A stretch of DNA of 9,757 bases from Roseovarius sp. (GCA_007125415.1 SLDH01000352.1:1-9757); one strand, 5' to 3'; counted from the stretch's first letter, positions 1 to 7,275 are shown. The notes: generated by a model not told the origin, from the letters alone. Numbers and translations: made by a program.

Positions 1-567
1 GTGGTGGGTCTGGGCGATCTGGTCAGCATCATTCCCATGCCCGCGCTGGTGGCGATCATGATCATGGTCTCGATCGGCACCTTCTCCTGGTCCTCCATCG
101 CCAACCTGCGCACCCATCCCCGCTCGAGTTCGGTGGTGATGATCGCGACGGTGGCAACCGTGGTCTATACCCACAACCTGGCCATCGGCGTTCTGGTGGG
201 CGTGCTGCTGTCGGGCATCTTCTTCGCCGGCAAGATCGCGCAGCTCTTCCGCGTGACGAGCGAGATCAGCCCGGACGGGCGGGTGCGCACCTATCGGGTC
301 GAAGGGCAGATGTTCTACGCCTCGGTCGAGGATTTCATGGCGGCTTTCGATTTCCACGAGGCCCCCGAGCGCGTGATCATCGATGTCAGCCGTGCGCATA
401 TCTGGGATATATCCTCGGTCCAGGCGCTCGATATGGCTGTATTGAAGTTCCGCCGCGACGGGGCGGAGGTCGAGGTTGTGGGCATGAACGAAGCCTCGGA
501 AACGCTGGTCGACCGGCTGGGCGTACAAGACAAGCCGGGCGCCCTGGACAAGCTGAACGCGCATTAA
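1..567 (+). CDS. SulP-family anion transporter, C-terminal part with STAS domain (5' truncated by window)
   Basis: This is the last 188 residues of an inner-membrane transporter of the SulP (SLC26-like) family, which moves sulfate, bicarbonate or other anions; the substrate cannot be told from this fragment. The frame is open from base 1, so the true start lies upstream; full-length SulP proteins are roughly 500-600 residues. Visible are about three hydrophobic segments (residues ~7-27, ~43-58 and ~60-79), a basic/polar linker, then a cytoplasmic STAS domain (~95-180). The STAS domain contains the SulP-like stretch WDISSVQALD followed by KFRRDGAEVEVVGMNEAS. The stop codon (565-567) lies 13 nt before the universal stress protein gene, so the two are probably co-transcribed. 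SulP genes next to or fused with USP domains are known in bacteria. Family assignment is secure; substrate is unknown. Confidence 0.9.
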   Translation: MVGLGDLVSIIPMPALVAIMIMVSIGTFSWSSIANLRTHPRSSSVVMIATVATVVYTHNLAIGVLVGVLLSGIFFAGKIAQLFRVTSEISPDGRVRTYRVEGQMFYASVEDFMAAFDFHEAPERVIIDVSRAHIWDISSVQALDMAVLKFRRDGAEVEVVGMNEASETLVDRLGVQDKPGALDKLNAH

Positions 568-580
568 GGGAGTTGGGGAG

Positions 581-1435
581 ATGAGTGAGAAGATTATCGC
601 TCTGGTTGATGGCTCGATCTACTCGGCCTCTGTTTGTGATCACGCAGGTTGGATCGCCGCGCGGACAGGCGCGCCGGTCGAGTTGCTGCATGTTCTGGGC
701 CGGCGCGAAGGGGCAGCGACAAAGGATCGCTCCGGCACGATCGCGCTGGGGGCGCGCACGGCGCTGCTGAACGAGTTGGCGGTGCTGGACGAACAACGCG
801 CAAAGCTGATGATGGCACGCGGCCGTGCGATCCTTGAAGATGCAGCCACGAAACTGGAGAGCGCGGGCGTGAGCGGGGTCACGACCCGCTTGCGCTCTGG
901 CGATATCGTCGAGACCGTGGCCGAGGTTGAGCGTGATGCGCGCGTCATCGTGATCGGGAAGCGCGGCGAGGCGGCGGATTTCGCGACCGGGCATCTGGGC
1001 TCGAACCTCGAGCGCATCCTGCGCAGCAGCCACAAGCCCGTGCTGGTCGCCTCGCGGGCGTTCCGGCCCATCGAGAAGGTACTGGTCGCTTTCGATGGCG
1101 GCACATCGGCATTCAAAGCCGTCGATCATATCGCGCGCAGCCCGGTCTTTGCGGGACTGTCCGTGCATGTCGTGACGGTCGGGAACGAGACCGCGCAGGT
1201 GCAGAAGGGCCTCGAGAACGCGCAGGCCACGCTGCGCGCCGCCGGGATCACTGCCGAGACATCGGTCTTGCCGGGCCAGCCGGATGCGGCGCTCTCGCAG
1301 TTGGTCGAGAAGGCTGGCTTCGACATGATCGTGATGGGGGCCTATGGCCATTCGCGCATCCGCAGCCTGATCATCGGCTCGACCACAACCGCCATGATCC
1401 GTGCCTGCAAGGTGCCGCTGCTACTGATGCGCTGA
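581..1435 (+). CDS. Universal stress protein, two tandem UspA domains
   Basis: A 284-residue cytoplasmic protein made of two UspA-like domains (~1-155 and ~164-284). Each domain begins with a beta strand ending in the conserved Asp (ALVDGS, D10; VLVAFDGG around residue 170). The second domain has a clean ATP-binding signature G-x2-G-x9-GS near residues 253-268 (GAYGHSRIRSLIIGSTT). The first has a similar motif with one extra residue between the glycines (GKRG...GSN, from about 126). ATP binding is therefore likely at least in the C-terminal half. Such tandem proteins bind nucleotides and modulate stress responses or partner proteins; the specific role is unknown. The ATG at 581 is preceded by purine-rich AAGGGAG at 566-572. 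Close linkage to the transporter suggests it may regulate or sense transport (inference). Confidence 0.93.
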   Translation: MSEKIIALVDGSIYSASVCDHAGWIAARTGAPVELLHVLGRREGAATKDRSGTIALGARTALLNELAVLDEQRAKLMMARGRAILEDAATKLESAGVSGVTTRLRSGDIVETVAEVERDARVIVIGKRGEAADFATGHLGSNLERILRSSHKPVLVASRAFRPIEKVLVAFDGGTSAFKAVDHIARSPVFAGLSVHVVTVGNETAQVQKGLENAQATLRAAGITAETSVLPGQPDAALSQLVEKAGFDMIVMGAYGHSRIRSLIIGSTTTAMIRACKVPLLLMR

Positions 1436-1537
1436 CTTCTAGCGTTGTTCAGTTTCTTCGGCTGTCCGCCGTTGCGATATCGTCCGCTGCGGTTCCTGTT
1501 TTCGGCATTCGAAGCCGGCGAGTTCAGCGCGCCTCCG
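1436..1537. other. Convergent intergenic region
   Basis: A 102-nt gap between two genes that face each other (uspA-like on plus, Fe-S protein on minus). The only structure I see is a weak stem CGGC/GCCG around 1503-1517 with no run of T on either strand, so no convincing intrinsic terminator can be called here. Confidence 0.4.
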
Positions 1538-3478
1538 TCAGACCTTCTCATGCGGGTCGAAACCGGCCTTCACCACCTCCTGCGTGCGGCAATCGTCACA
1601 CAAGGTCAGCATCGCAAGTCTTGCCGCGCCTTCCTCGCCGGTAAACATCCAATGCCCCTCAAGGCGCTGCATCACGCGCTCAACGCCGGTTTTCGTGCCG
1701 AAAAGCTTGCCACAGGACGTGCAGGCGAAGGGTTCTTCCTCTTTCAGAACCCGCCGGGGTGCTGCCCATGCGGCCAGATCGATCTGCGGGGTAATGGTGA
1801 TCGCGTCCTCCGGGCAGGTGGCCTCGCAAATCCCGCATTGCACGCAGGCGCTTTCGGTAAAGCGCAGCATCGGCTTGTCGGGGTTGTCCGAAAGCGCGCC
1901 AGCAGGGCAGGCCGCGACACAGGAAAGGCATGTGGTGCAGGCGTCGAGATCGAGATTGACGGTGCCGAAGGGCGCGCCCTCGGGCAAGGGCAACGTCTCG
2001 ACCGGGGAAGGGGCTGTGCGGATCATCTCTTCCACGGCCATCAGCAGCAGCCCTCGCTTGTCCTCGGGCGGCAGGAAGCTGGCACGGGTGGCGCGTGGCT
2101 TGGCCGCCGAGTGCCAGAGCGCCGCTTCCAGCGCCTCGGGGTCGTCGGTCTGGATGAGCGCGCAGCTTTCGCCATAGCCTGTGACCCGGCTGATCGCGCC
2201 GATGAGCTCAAGGCTTGCGCCCAGCCCGTCCAGATCATGCACCGGACGCGCTTTCGCCAGCACCCGCACCGCGCCTGCACCAAAGGCGAGTGCGGCCGCC
2301 ATGATCTCGGGGCCGATCTGGCTGGGCTCATTGATCTGCACCGGGATCACATGCGCAGGCAACCCGCGCGAGAAGCGCGCGCTTGCATCGATGAGGTCAG
2401 CGCCATGCTCGCCGTCATGAAAGAGGATTACAGGCGCATCTCTGGACTTTGCCTCGAACCAGGCGCGCAGCCCGGCGCGCAACCGGGCAGCGACATTCCC
2501 GACCACCGGCAGCGCGTAGGAGGCCGCGCCCGTGGGGCAGACGGCGGCGCATTGCCCGCAGCCTGCGCAGATCTGCGGATCGATCGCCACCGTATCGCCG
2601 GCCGAGAGGATCGCCCCCGTGGGGCACAGAGTGAGACAGCGCGTGCAGCCCGTGAGCGTGTTGCGCGAATGGGCGCAAAGCTCGGGCGCGAAATTGATGA
2701 ATTTCGGCTTGTCGAAGGTGCCGGTCATCTGGCTTGCATCGGTAACAAGCCGCGCCACGGCCACAGGATCACGCGGGTCGGCGCGGAAATAGCCGGGGCG
2801 GGTTTCGTGAAGGAGGGGCGGCGCGCCGGTAAGGTCGATGACCAGATCACAGCGTGACACAGCCCCGTCGCGTCCTGCGTCGAAGTCCAGCGCGGCGCGC
2901 GACGAGGGGGCGGGGGCGGCATAGGCATCCACGGTCAACTCGAATGCACCCAGATGCCCATGCCCCTTGCGGATGCGGCCTTGCAGCACCGGCCATGTGG
3001 TCTGGCGCGGGGGTATGATCTCGGCACCGGGCAGGACCAGCACGGTGATATCGAGGCTCTCCGACAGCTTTGCCGCCACCTCGAGGGCGGTCTGATCGCG
3101 CCCGAGGATCAGCGCGATGCCGCTGCTTTCCATGCTGACGATCTCGAAGGGCGTGGCCTCGATCTCGGCCATGGCCAGCAAGGCGGCCATTTTCGGTGTC
3201 GCGCGCTTGCCATCGTCGGACCAGCCCGCCGTTTCGCGGATGTTGGCGAAACGCAGCGCGCCCGCAAAGCCCGCATCCTCGGCCACTTCGGCAAATAGCG
3301 GCGCTTCCTGAGTGCAGGCGACAGTGATCTCGGCAAATTCGCCCAGCGCCGCGCGGAAATTGTCAAGCTGGGCGCGACAAAGCTGGCTGGCTGGGCGCTC
3401 ATCACCGCCGAGGCGTGAGGGATCAAGGGTCATTGTGCCTTCGCAGGTGCAGATCAGGCGGGTCTTGTCATCGGGCAT
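1538..3478 (-). CDS. Large multi-cluster 4Fe-4S binding protein of the formate dehydrogenase locus
   Basis: A 646-residue protein with no signal peptide or membrane segment, hence probably cytoplasmic. An N-terminal CxC (LICTCEG) is followed by ~250 residues without recognisable motif. The first ferredoxin-like block has C268-x9-C278-x2-C281-x3-C285-P and C304-x2-C307-x2-C310-x3-C314-P. A middle alpha/beta region (~330-460) vaguely recalls hydrogenase delta-subunit (MvhD) domains. The second ferredoxin block is C514-x2-C517-x2-C520-x3-C524-P and C545-x2-C548-x2-C551-x3-C555-P. A C-terminal CxxC pair (C586/C589 and C627/C630) looks like a zinc-ribbon or rubredoxin-type site. Up to four [4Fe-4S] clusters suggest an electron-transfer hub. 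The frame stays open upstream to 4132 but that part overlaps the divergent gene. ATG at 3478 is chosen because AAGGGA lies 8 nt before it and it sits just outside the shared upstream region. Divergence from the formate dehydrogenase accessory genes suggests a linked job, perhaps supplying electrons for maturation (inference). Confidence 0.88.
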   Translation of the reverse strand: MPDDKTRLICTCEGTMTLDPSRLGGDERPASQLCRAQLDNFRAALGEFAEITVACTQEAPLFAEVAEDAGFAGALRFANIRETAGWSDDGKRATPKMAALLAMAEIEATPFEIVSMESSGIALILGRDQTALEVAAKLSESLDITVLVLPGAEIIPPRQTTWPVLQGRIRKGHGHLGAFELTVDAYAAPAPSSRAALDFDAGRDGAVSRCDLVIDLTGAPPLLHETRPGYFRADPRDPVAVARLVTDASQMTGTFDKPKFINFAPELCAHSRNTLTGCTRCLTLCPTGAILSAGDTVAIDPQICAGCGQCAAVCPTGAASYALPVVGNVAARLRAGLRAWFEAKSRDAPVILFHDGEHGADLIDASARFSRGLPAHVIPVQINEPSQIGPEIMAAALAFGAGAVRVLAKARPVHDLDGLGASLELIGAISRVTGYGESCALIQTDDPEALEAALWHSAAKPRATRASFLPPEDKRGLLLMAVEEMIRTAPSPVETLPLPEGAPFGTVNLDLDACTTCLSCVAACPAGALSDNPDKPMLRFTESACVQCGICEATCPEDAITITPQIDLAAWAAPRRVLKEEEPFACTSCGKLFGTKTGVERVMQRLEGHWMFTGEEGAARLAMLTLCDDCRTQEVVKAGFDPHEKV

Positions 3479-3510
3479 ATGGCTTTTCCCTTGGGGCTTT
3501 TCTGGGGCCT

Positions 3511-3539
3511 CTGGCAGGACTAGTTTCCCCTGATATAAT
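3511..3539 (+). promoter_or_regulatory. Predicted sigma-70 promoter of the accessory operon
   Basis: A perfect TATAAT at 3534-3539 is preceded, with a 17-bp spacer, by CTGGCA at 3511-3516 (4 of 6 matches to TTGACA). Transcription would start near 3546, giving a leader of about 47 nt before the ATG at 3593. It lies in the 114-nt divergent region shared with the Fe-S protein gene. I could not find an equally good promoter for the minus strand. Confidence 0.55.
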
Positions 3540-3592
3540 CCGGTAGTGGCGCAAAGTGTAGCGCCCGGATGTCGGAACGTCGGGGAGAGGCC

Positions 3593-4321
3593 ATGGACAG
3601 CATCACACAAACCGCCCGCAACATCCCCTTGCCGCCACCCTATACGCTGCATTGGCTGACGCAGGGCGACACGCTCGCGGAGGCCATGCGCCTTGCCCCG
3701 CGCGAAGGCGCGGGCACGTTGGTGGTGCAGCGCGCGCCGGGGCTGTTGTCCATCGCCCTGGTGCTGGAGCCCGAGCAGCCCTTGCGCGAGGCGCAGATGG
3801 CCTTTGCACTCGGTATGGTCGCGCTGAGCGATGCGCTGGCCGCTCATTGCCCGCCCGAACGCGCGGTGCGGCTGGTCTGGCCCGCTGAGATCCGCTTCGA
3901 CAAGGCACGGCTCGGGGGCGGGCGCTTTGCCGTGGCCCCTGGCGCGGGGCCCGAGGATGTGCCCGACTGGCTGGTCTTCGGGGCAGAACTCATCGCGGAC
4001 CGGGATCATCTGCGCGAGCCGGGCCGCTTTCCCGACTCGACCTCGCTCAAGGAAGAAGCCTTTGATGCGGCCGAGGCCATCATCTCGACGTTTGCCAGTT
4101 ACATGATGCTCTATTTCGACCGCTGGGCGCATGATGGGATCGGGGCGGTGACCAACCGCTACCTGCTGCGCATCGATCCGCCGCTTCTGCGCGGGGTGCG
4201 CCGCATCGAAGGGGACCGGCTGGTGGAGATCACGCCCGCGAGCGGCGGCAAACGTTCGGCCCCCATGTTGGAGGCGCTGGGCAGCACCGGCTGGCGCGAC
4301 GCGAAGGGGCCGGTCCTGTGA
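3593..4321 (+). CDS. Biotin/lipoate protein ligase-like family protein (DUF4444 type)
   Basis: A 242-residue soluble protein. It matches the alphaproteobacterial group annotated as biotin/lipoate--protein ligase family. Residues 39-60 (GAGTLVV...SIALVLEP) align by eye with the ligase core strands that flank the nucleotide-binding loop. WP at 96-97 followed by EI, K104 and LGGG (107-110) parallels the KWPND...K-x-GG stretch of BirA-type ligases. The glycine/arginine-rich GRGRxGR loop normally found between the first strands is absent: only QRAPGLL joins them, so true ligase activity is doubtful. An upstream in-frame ATG at 3569 exists, but 3593 is preferred because GGGGAG (3582-3587) lies 5 nt before it. 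Its end overlaps the next start by 4 nt (GTGA), indicating translational coupling. Possible roles are a cofactor-binding or adaptor protein for formate dehydrogenase; this is inference. Confidence 0.82.
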   Translation: MDSITQTARNIPLPPPYTLHWLTQGDTLAEAMRLAPREGAGTLVVQRAPGLLSIALVLEPEQPLREAQMAFALGMVALSDALAAHCPPERAVRLVWPAEIRFDKARLGGGRFAVAPGAGPEDVPDWLVFGAELIADRDHLREPGRFPDSTSLKEEAFDAAEAIISTFASYMMLYFDRWAHDGIGAVTNRYLLRIDPPLLRGVRRIEGDRLVEITPASGGKRSAPMLEALGSTGWRDAKGPVL

Positions 4322-4866
4322 CCCGCCTGCCGCGCACGATCCGGCTCGACCCTTCCGACAAGGTTGTGTTCACCCATGCCGCCGAGCCGGGGGAATGGGC
4401 CGTGGTGGGCACGTTCCTGTTCTGGGGGCGCGGCCCGGACAGCCTGTCGCGCAAGGAACGGGTCGCATTTCGGTCGGGCTTTCTGGGTGTCGACAGTTTC
4501 GGCTTTTCCACCCTTGTCACCGTGCAGGAGGCACGGATGGAGGAACGCGCCGCCTTGGTGGAAGCGCTCGCGCAGCAGCTGGTTGCGCATCTGGGCGCGC
4601 CGTCGCTCGAGGTCGCACGCCCTGCCGCGGAAGAAGAGGTGGCGCTGGCCGAAAGCCTGTGTGCGGATCATGCGCTCAACACGCTGATCGCGCTGCAACG
4701 CCAGCATGACGGAGAGGCGATTCGCGAGCAGTTCCGCACGCTGAAGCCGCGTGACGAGACCGCGTTTTCGGGCAGCCATCTGCAGGGGCACGAGCGCGCC
4801 TTTCATTTTGTCGAGGAAGAGGTCGAGGATCATGTGGACCTGTTCAGCCTGAGAGGGAGCGACTGA
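4318..4866 (+). CDS. DUF6505 family protein, formate dehydrogenase accessory
   Basis: A 182-residue soluble protein of unknown function, placed in DUF6505 from its sequence character and its place in the formate dehydrogenase neighbourhood. It opens with RTIRLDPSDKVVF and a beta-rich N-terminal half containing GEWAVVGTFLFWG, then a conserved-looking SGFLGVDSFGFSTLV. The C-terminal half is mostly helical and acidic (EEEVALAESL; VEEEVEDHVDLFSL). There is no signal peptide, membrane segment or metal-binding motif. It starts with GTG, overlapping the stop of the ligase-like gene by 4 nt, with AAGGGG 8 nt upstream (4304-4309). No later in-frame start keeps the N-terminal block. The stop shares one base with the next ATG. 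The DUF number is from memory and less sure than the gene call itself. Confidence 0.8.
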   Translation: MTRLPRTIRLDPSDKVVFTHAAEPGEWAVVGTFLFWGRGPDSLSRKERVAFRSGFLGVDSFGFSTLVTVQEARMEERAALVEALAQQLVAHLGAPSLEVARPAAEEEVALAESLCADHALNTLIALQRQHDGEAIREQFRTLKPRDETAFSGSHLQGHERAFHFVEEEVEDHVDLFSLRGSD

Positions 4867-5855
4867 TGCCGGAATTCTGGGTGGCTTCGGGACATCACCT
4901 GACACGGCTCGATCCGCAGGGCCGGATGCTGGTCACGGATGAGTTGATCCTCGCCTGGCTCGCGCGGCCCGAGGTGCTGCCCCCAGATGAGGCCTGCGCG
5001 GCGGAACGCAGCCTGCACGAGCGGCTGATGAAGGCACCGCGCGCGACAGTCTCGGAGAGCGACCTCAGCGCGCTTGCGGACCCGGATGCGCGCGAAAACT
5101 GGCGTTTTCTGCTTGGTTTGCGCGACCGGCTGATCGCAGCAGGCACCATCGAGGAAGGGTATGCGCGTATCGTGGCGGAGGGGGTGAGCCTGCCGCAGGT
5201 CTTCATGAGCCAGCTTGTGCAACTGATCCTGCGCAATGCGCTCGATGGCTGCGACAGCCCCCAGACCCTGCGCGCGGCCGAATGTTTCTTTCGTCCGCAG
5301 CGCAGTCATCTGGATGAGGGCAAGCTTTTGCTCGCGGATGAGGAACTGGTCACGCTCTACGAGCAGGAGATGCGCGCCTCGCCCCTGACCGCGCTCTTCG
5401 CGGGCGGTGTGAGCGATCTCGATGTGCTTGGTGACGACAATGACTGGACCTATTGGAGCCGCTCGGACGCGCATACGATGGTGATGAATTTCGGCGGCGA
5501 TCCGGCGGCCCGGCGAGGCATGGCCGATGCCATCGCGGCCTTTCTGCGCCATATGAAGGCGCTTGACTGCACGGTCACAGCCGAGACGCGGGCCGAGAAT
5601 ATCGACCTGCGCTGGTTCATCGGGCTGGACCCTGCAGGCACGGCCATCGGCAATGCGCTCTGGCATGACGAGCCGTTGCCCGCGAGCCTTGTGGGGCTCT
5701 TTCGGCTGGAGACGCAGGATGCGCGCATCCGCGCGGACTTGCGCGACGCGCCGATCTGGCTGATCCTCGGGCTGGGGGAGGATGGGGCGATCCGGATGAA
5801 GCCGCAAAACCTGCTCACGGGCCTGCCGATGGCCACCGAGCCTGTGCTGAACTGA
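4866..5855 (+). CDS. DUF6352 family protein, formate dehydrogenase accessory
   Basis: A 329-residue soluble protein of unknown function. It starts PEFWVASGHHLTRLD, then a mostly alpha-helical region with several LxxL-type stretches (for example QLVQLILRNALDG). A central segment DVLGDDNDWTYWSRSDAHT (from about residue 180) looks like the conserved heart of the family. The C-terminal third (about 235-330) is predicted alpha/beta. I see no catalytic signature, cysteine cluster or transmembrane helix. The ATG overlaps the preceding TGA by one base (TGATG), with GAGAGGGAG at 4851-4859 as ribosome binding site, so translation is likely coupled to the DUF6505 gene. Family assignment rests on remembered resemblance plus the characteristic gene order. 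Confidence 0.82.
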   Translation: MPEFWVASGHHLTRLDPQGRMLVTDELILAWLARPEVLPPDEACAAERSLHERLMKAPRATVSESDLSALADPDARENWRFLLGLRDRLIAAGTIEEGYARIVAEGVSLPQVFMSQLVQLILRNALDGCDSPQTLRAAECFFRPQRSHLDEGKLLLADEELVTLYEQEMRASPLTALFAGGVSDLDVLGDDNDWTYWSRSDAHTMVMNFGGDPAARRGMADAIAAFLRHMKALDCTVTAETRAENIDLRWFIGLDPAGTAIGNALWHDEPLPASLVGLFRLETQDARIRADLRDAPIWLILGLGEDGAIRMKPQNLLTGLPMATEPVLN

Positions 5856-5867
5856 GGAGGGCGACAG

Positions 5868-6398
5868 ATGCCGCAACAGACCCTGCGTGTCGGCGTATTG
5901 GCGATCCGTCGCCCGCCCGTGACGAAATGGGGGGCAGGGGAGCTGCGCGCCGCAGGCGTGCTGCCGCAAGAGCCGCAGACCGCACCGCATACATTGCTTG
6001 ATACCGAGAACGGTGTCGAAACCTGGTATCTTGGCGCGCGTGATCTGGTGCTCTATTCGGGCGATACGGGCCATCACCGTGACAACCTCGCATCAGGGCG
6101 GCCCGCGATCTGGGTGGCGTTGCGCGGCGATGATCCGGCCCGCACCGAGGTGATCAATGTGACAGCCGACCCCTATGAGGGCGAGGGATATGCGTCGGAT
6201 CTTGACCTGAAGGTCGAGGCGGTGCCCATGCCCGAGGCGATTCGCGAGATCGTGGCGGCCTTCATCGAAGCGCATCATGCGGAGATGTCGTTCAAGAAAC
6301 GCAAGCGCCTGCCGGCGGACCCCAATGCCATGACGGCCCGCGCGCCACGGGTGCTGGCCGAGGCCGACAAATGGGTGAACAACCCGCGCAAGAGGTAA
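5868..6398 (+). CDS. DUF3305 domain-containing protein
   Basis: A 176-residue soluble protein. The DUF3305-like core lies in the first ~140 residues: RVGVLAIRRPPVTKWG, a WYLGARDLVLYSGDTGHHRDNL segment (about residues 50-70), the strand PAIWVALRG, and DPYEGEGYA. The last ~40 residues are basic and helical (FKKRKRLPADP...NNPRKR). No enzyme motif is visible. The family is found beside DUF3306 in formate dehydrogenase loci of alpha- and betaproteobacteria; its function is not established. The ATG at 5868 has a strong ribosome binding site GGAGGG (5856-5861, 6 nt spacing) right after the stop of the DUF6352 gene. It is followed 3 nt later by the DUF3306 gene. Confidence 0.87.
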   Translation: MPQQTLRVGVLAIRRPPVTKWGAGELRAAGVLPQEPQTAPHTLLDTENGVETWYLGARDLVLYSGDTGHHRDNLASGRPAIWVALRGDDPARTEVINVTADPYEGEGYASDLDLKVEAVPMPEAIREIVAAFIEAHHAEMSFKKRKRLPADPNAMTARAPRVLAEADKWVNNPRKR

Positions 6399-6401
6399 AT
6401 C

Positions 6402-7058
6402 ATGGCCCGTCCACCTGAAGACGACAGCTTCCTGTCACGCTGGTCCAAGCGCAAGCGCGCGTCCGGGGAAACAGCCGCACCGGATACTGAGCCCACGCCC
6501 GCTCCGGCGGCGGATGAGGCCATCTCATCCGAGAGGGACGGTCTGATTTCCGAAGAGGAACTGGCCGCATTGCCCGCGATAGAGGACTTCACCCCCAAGA
6601 CAGATATCCGTCCCTTTCTGCGCAATGGCGTGCCCCGGAACCTGCGCAATGCGGCACTGCGCAAGATGTGGTTGCTCACACCCGCGATCCGCGATCACGC
6701 GGACCCGGCGGTTGATTACGCCTGGGACTGGAACACTCCCGGCGGCGTGCCCGGTGATGGCGCGGGCCCCACAGTGGAGCGCGCCGCCGCGATGCTGCGC
6801 GATTTGATCGCACCGCGCCGCGATGCAGCAACAGATGCCGCTTCAGAAAGCCAAGAGGAAATTGCGGCTGACCCACCCGAGGCGTCATTGTCTTCTGCGA
6901 TGCCGCAAGACACTGAGCGCACGCCCTGTGAGCCGGAGCCGACCGTTGCGCGTCGTGCCCCTGAGGTGGCGCAGAAGGCCGGGAAAGCCGAAGAAAAGCA
7001 ATCGATTGAAGAGTTTGCGCCCGCGCGCAGGCGCCATGGTGGGGCGCTGCCGGATTAA
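6402..7058 (+). CDS. DUF3306 domain-containing protein
   Basis: A 218-residue soluble protein. The N-terminus FLSRWSKRKRASG is typical of DUF3306, and the conserved block runs to about residue 110 through the stretch EELAALPAIEDFTPKTDI, FLRNGVPRNLRNAALRKMW and DYAWDWNTPGG. The remaining ~100 residues are Ala/Glu/Pro-rich, low complexity and probably disordered. The start has AGAGG at 6391-6395, inside the end of the DUF3305 gene. The stop codon TAA (7056-7058) is followed immediately by a palindromic repeat. It is the last gene of the first accessory block. Role unknown; assembly or stabilisation of the formate dehydrogenase complex is a reasonable guess from context. Confidence 0.88.
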   Translation: MARPPEDDSFLSRWSKRKRASGETAAPDTEPTPAPAADEAISSERDGLISEEELAALPAIEDFTPKTDIRPFLRNGVPRNLRNAALRKMWLLTPAIRDHADPAVDYAWDWNTPGGVPGDGAGPTVERAAAMLRDLIAPRRDAATDAASESQEEIAADPPEASLSSAMPQDTERTPCEPEPTVARRAPEVAQKAGKAEEKQSIEEFAPARRRHGGALPD

Positions 7059-7181
7059 AGCATGTTGCGCCAAATAGGATTCAGCCCCGCTCGGGCCGCT
7101 TGCGGCCCGGGCATGCGCCCGCCCGGGCGGCCTCACGCCCTGGCACCGTGCATGGGTGAACCCGATCAGACGCAACATGCT
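7059..7181. repeat. 123-bp palindromic intergenic repeat with terminal inverted repeats
   Basis: The element is bounded by a perfect 11-bp inverted repeat, AGCATGTTGCG (7059-7069) and CGCAACATGCT (7171-7181). Imperfect pairing continues inward: over the outer 29 nt about 22 positions match, including GGATTCA near 7077-7083 against TGAACCC near 7158-7164. The centre contains a strong hairpin CGGGCCGC (7092-7099) / GCGGCCCG (7102-7109) and a further GC-rich palindrome GCCCGGGC at 7121-7128. It begins on the base after the DUF3306 stop codon. It resembles short palindromic repeats that I recall scattered in Rhodobacteraceae genomes. It may act as a terminator or mRNA-stabilising structure, but there is no T tract after it. 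Confidence 0.65.
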
Positions 7182-7220
7182 GTAGGAGGCTGCTGAAAAA
7201 TGAACAGGGGCTGCAAAAGC

Positions 7221-7250
7221 GAGGGAGACAGCTCTTTCTCCTTTGTTTCT
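7221..7250 (+). terminator. Possible weak intrinsic terminator inside the MITE-like element
   Basis: GGAGA (7224-7228) can pair with TCTCC (7237-7241) around an 8-nt loop, and the stem is followed by the T-rich TTTGTTTCT (7242-7250). Only five strong base pairs support it, so this is tentative. If active it would stop read-through from the DUF3306 operon before torD. Confidence 0.28.
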
Positions 7251-7275
7251 AAGTCAAGAGGAGGGTGTTCGTCGG

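Noticed and set aside
1503..1517. Hairpin CGGC/GCCG in the convergent gap as a bidirectional terminator
   Set aside because: Only four base pairs and no T tract on the exit side of either strand.
1445..2857. Long plus-strand open frame (470 codons) opposite the Fe-S protein gene
   Set aside because: It mirrors the cysteine-rich minus-strand gene, has arginine/glycine/alanine-rich composition with no domain, and arises from the high GC content.
3479..4132. N-terminal extension of the Fe-S protein by 218 codons
   Set aside because: It would run through the divergent promoter region and antisense to the ligase-like gene; the extra residues look like a shadow, and ATG 3478 has a good ribosome site.
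4830..6077. Minus-strand open frame of 415 codons opposite the DUF6352 and DUF3305 genes
   Set aside because: It lies antisense to two convincing coupled genes; its composition is His/Arg/Gln-rich and no family is recognisable.
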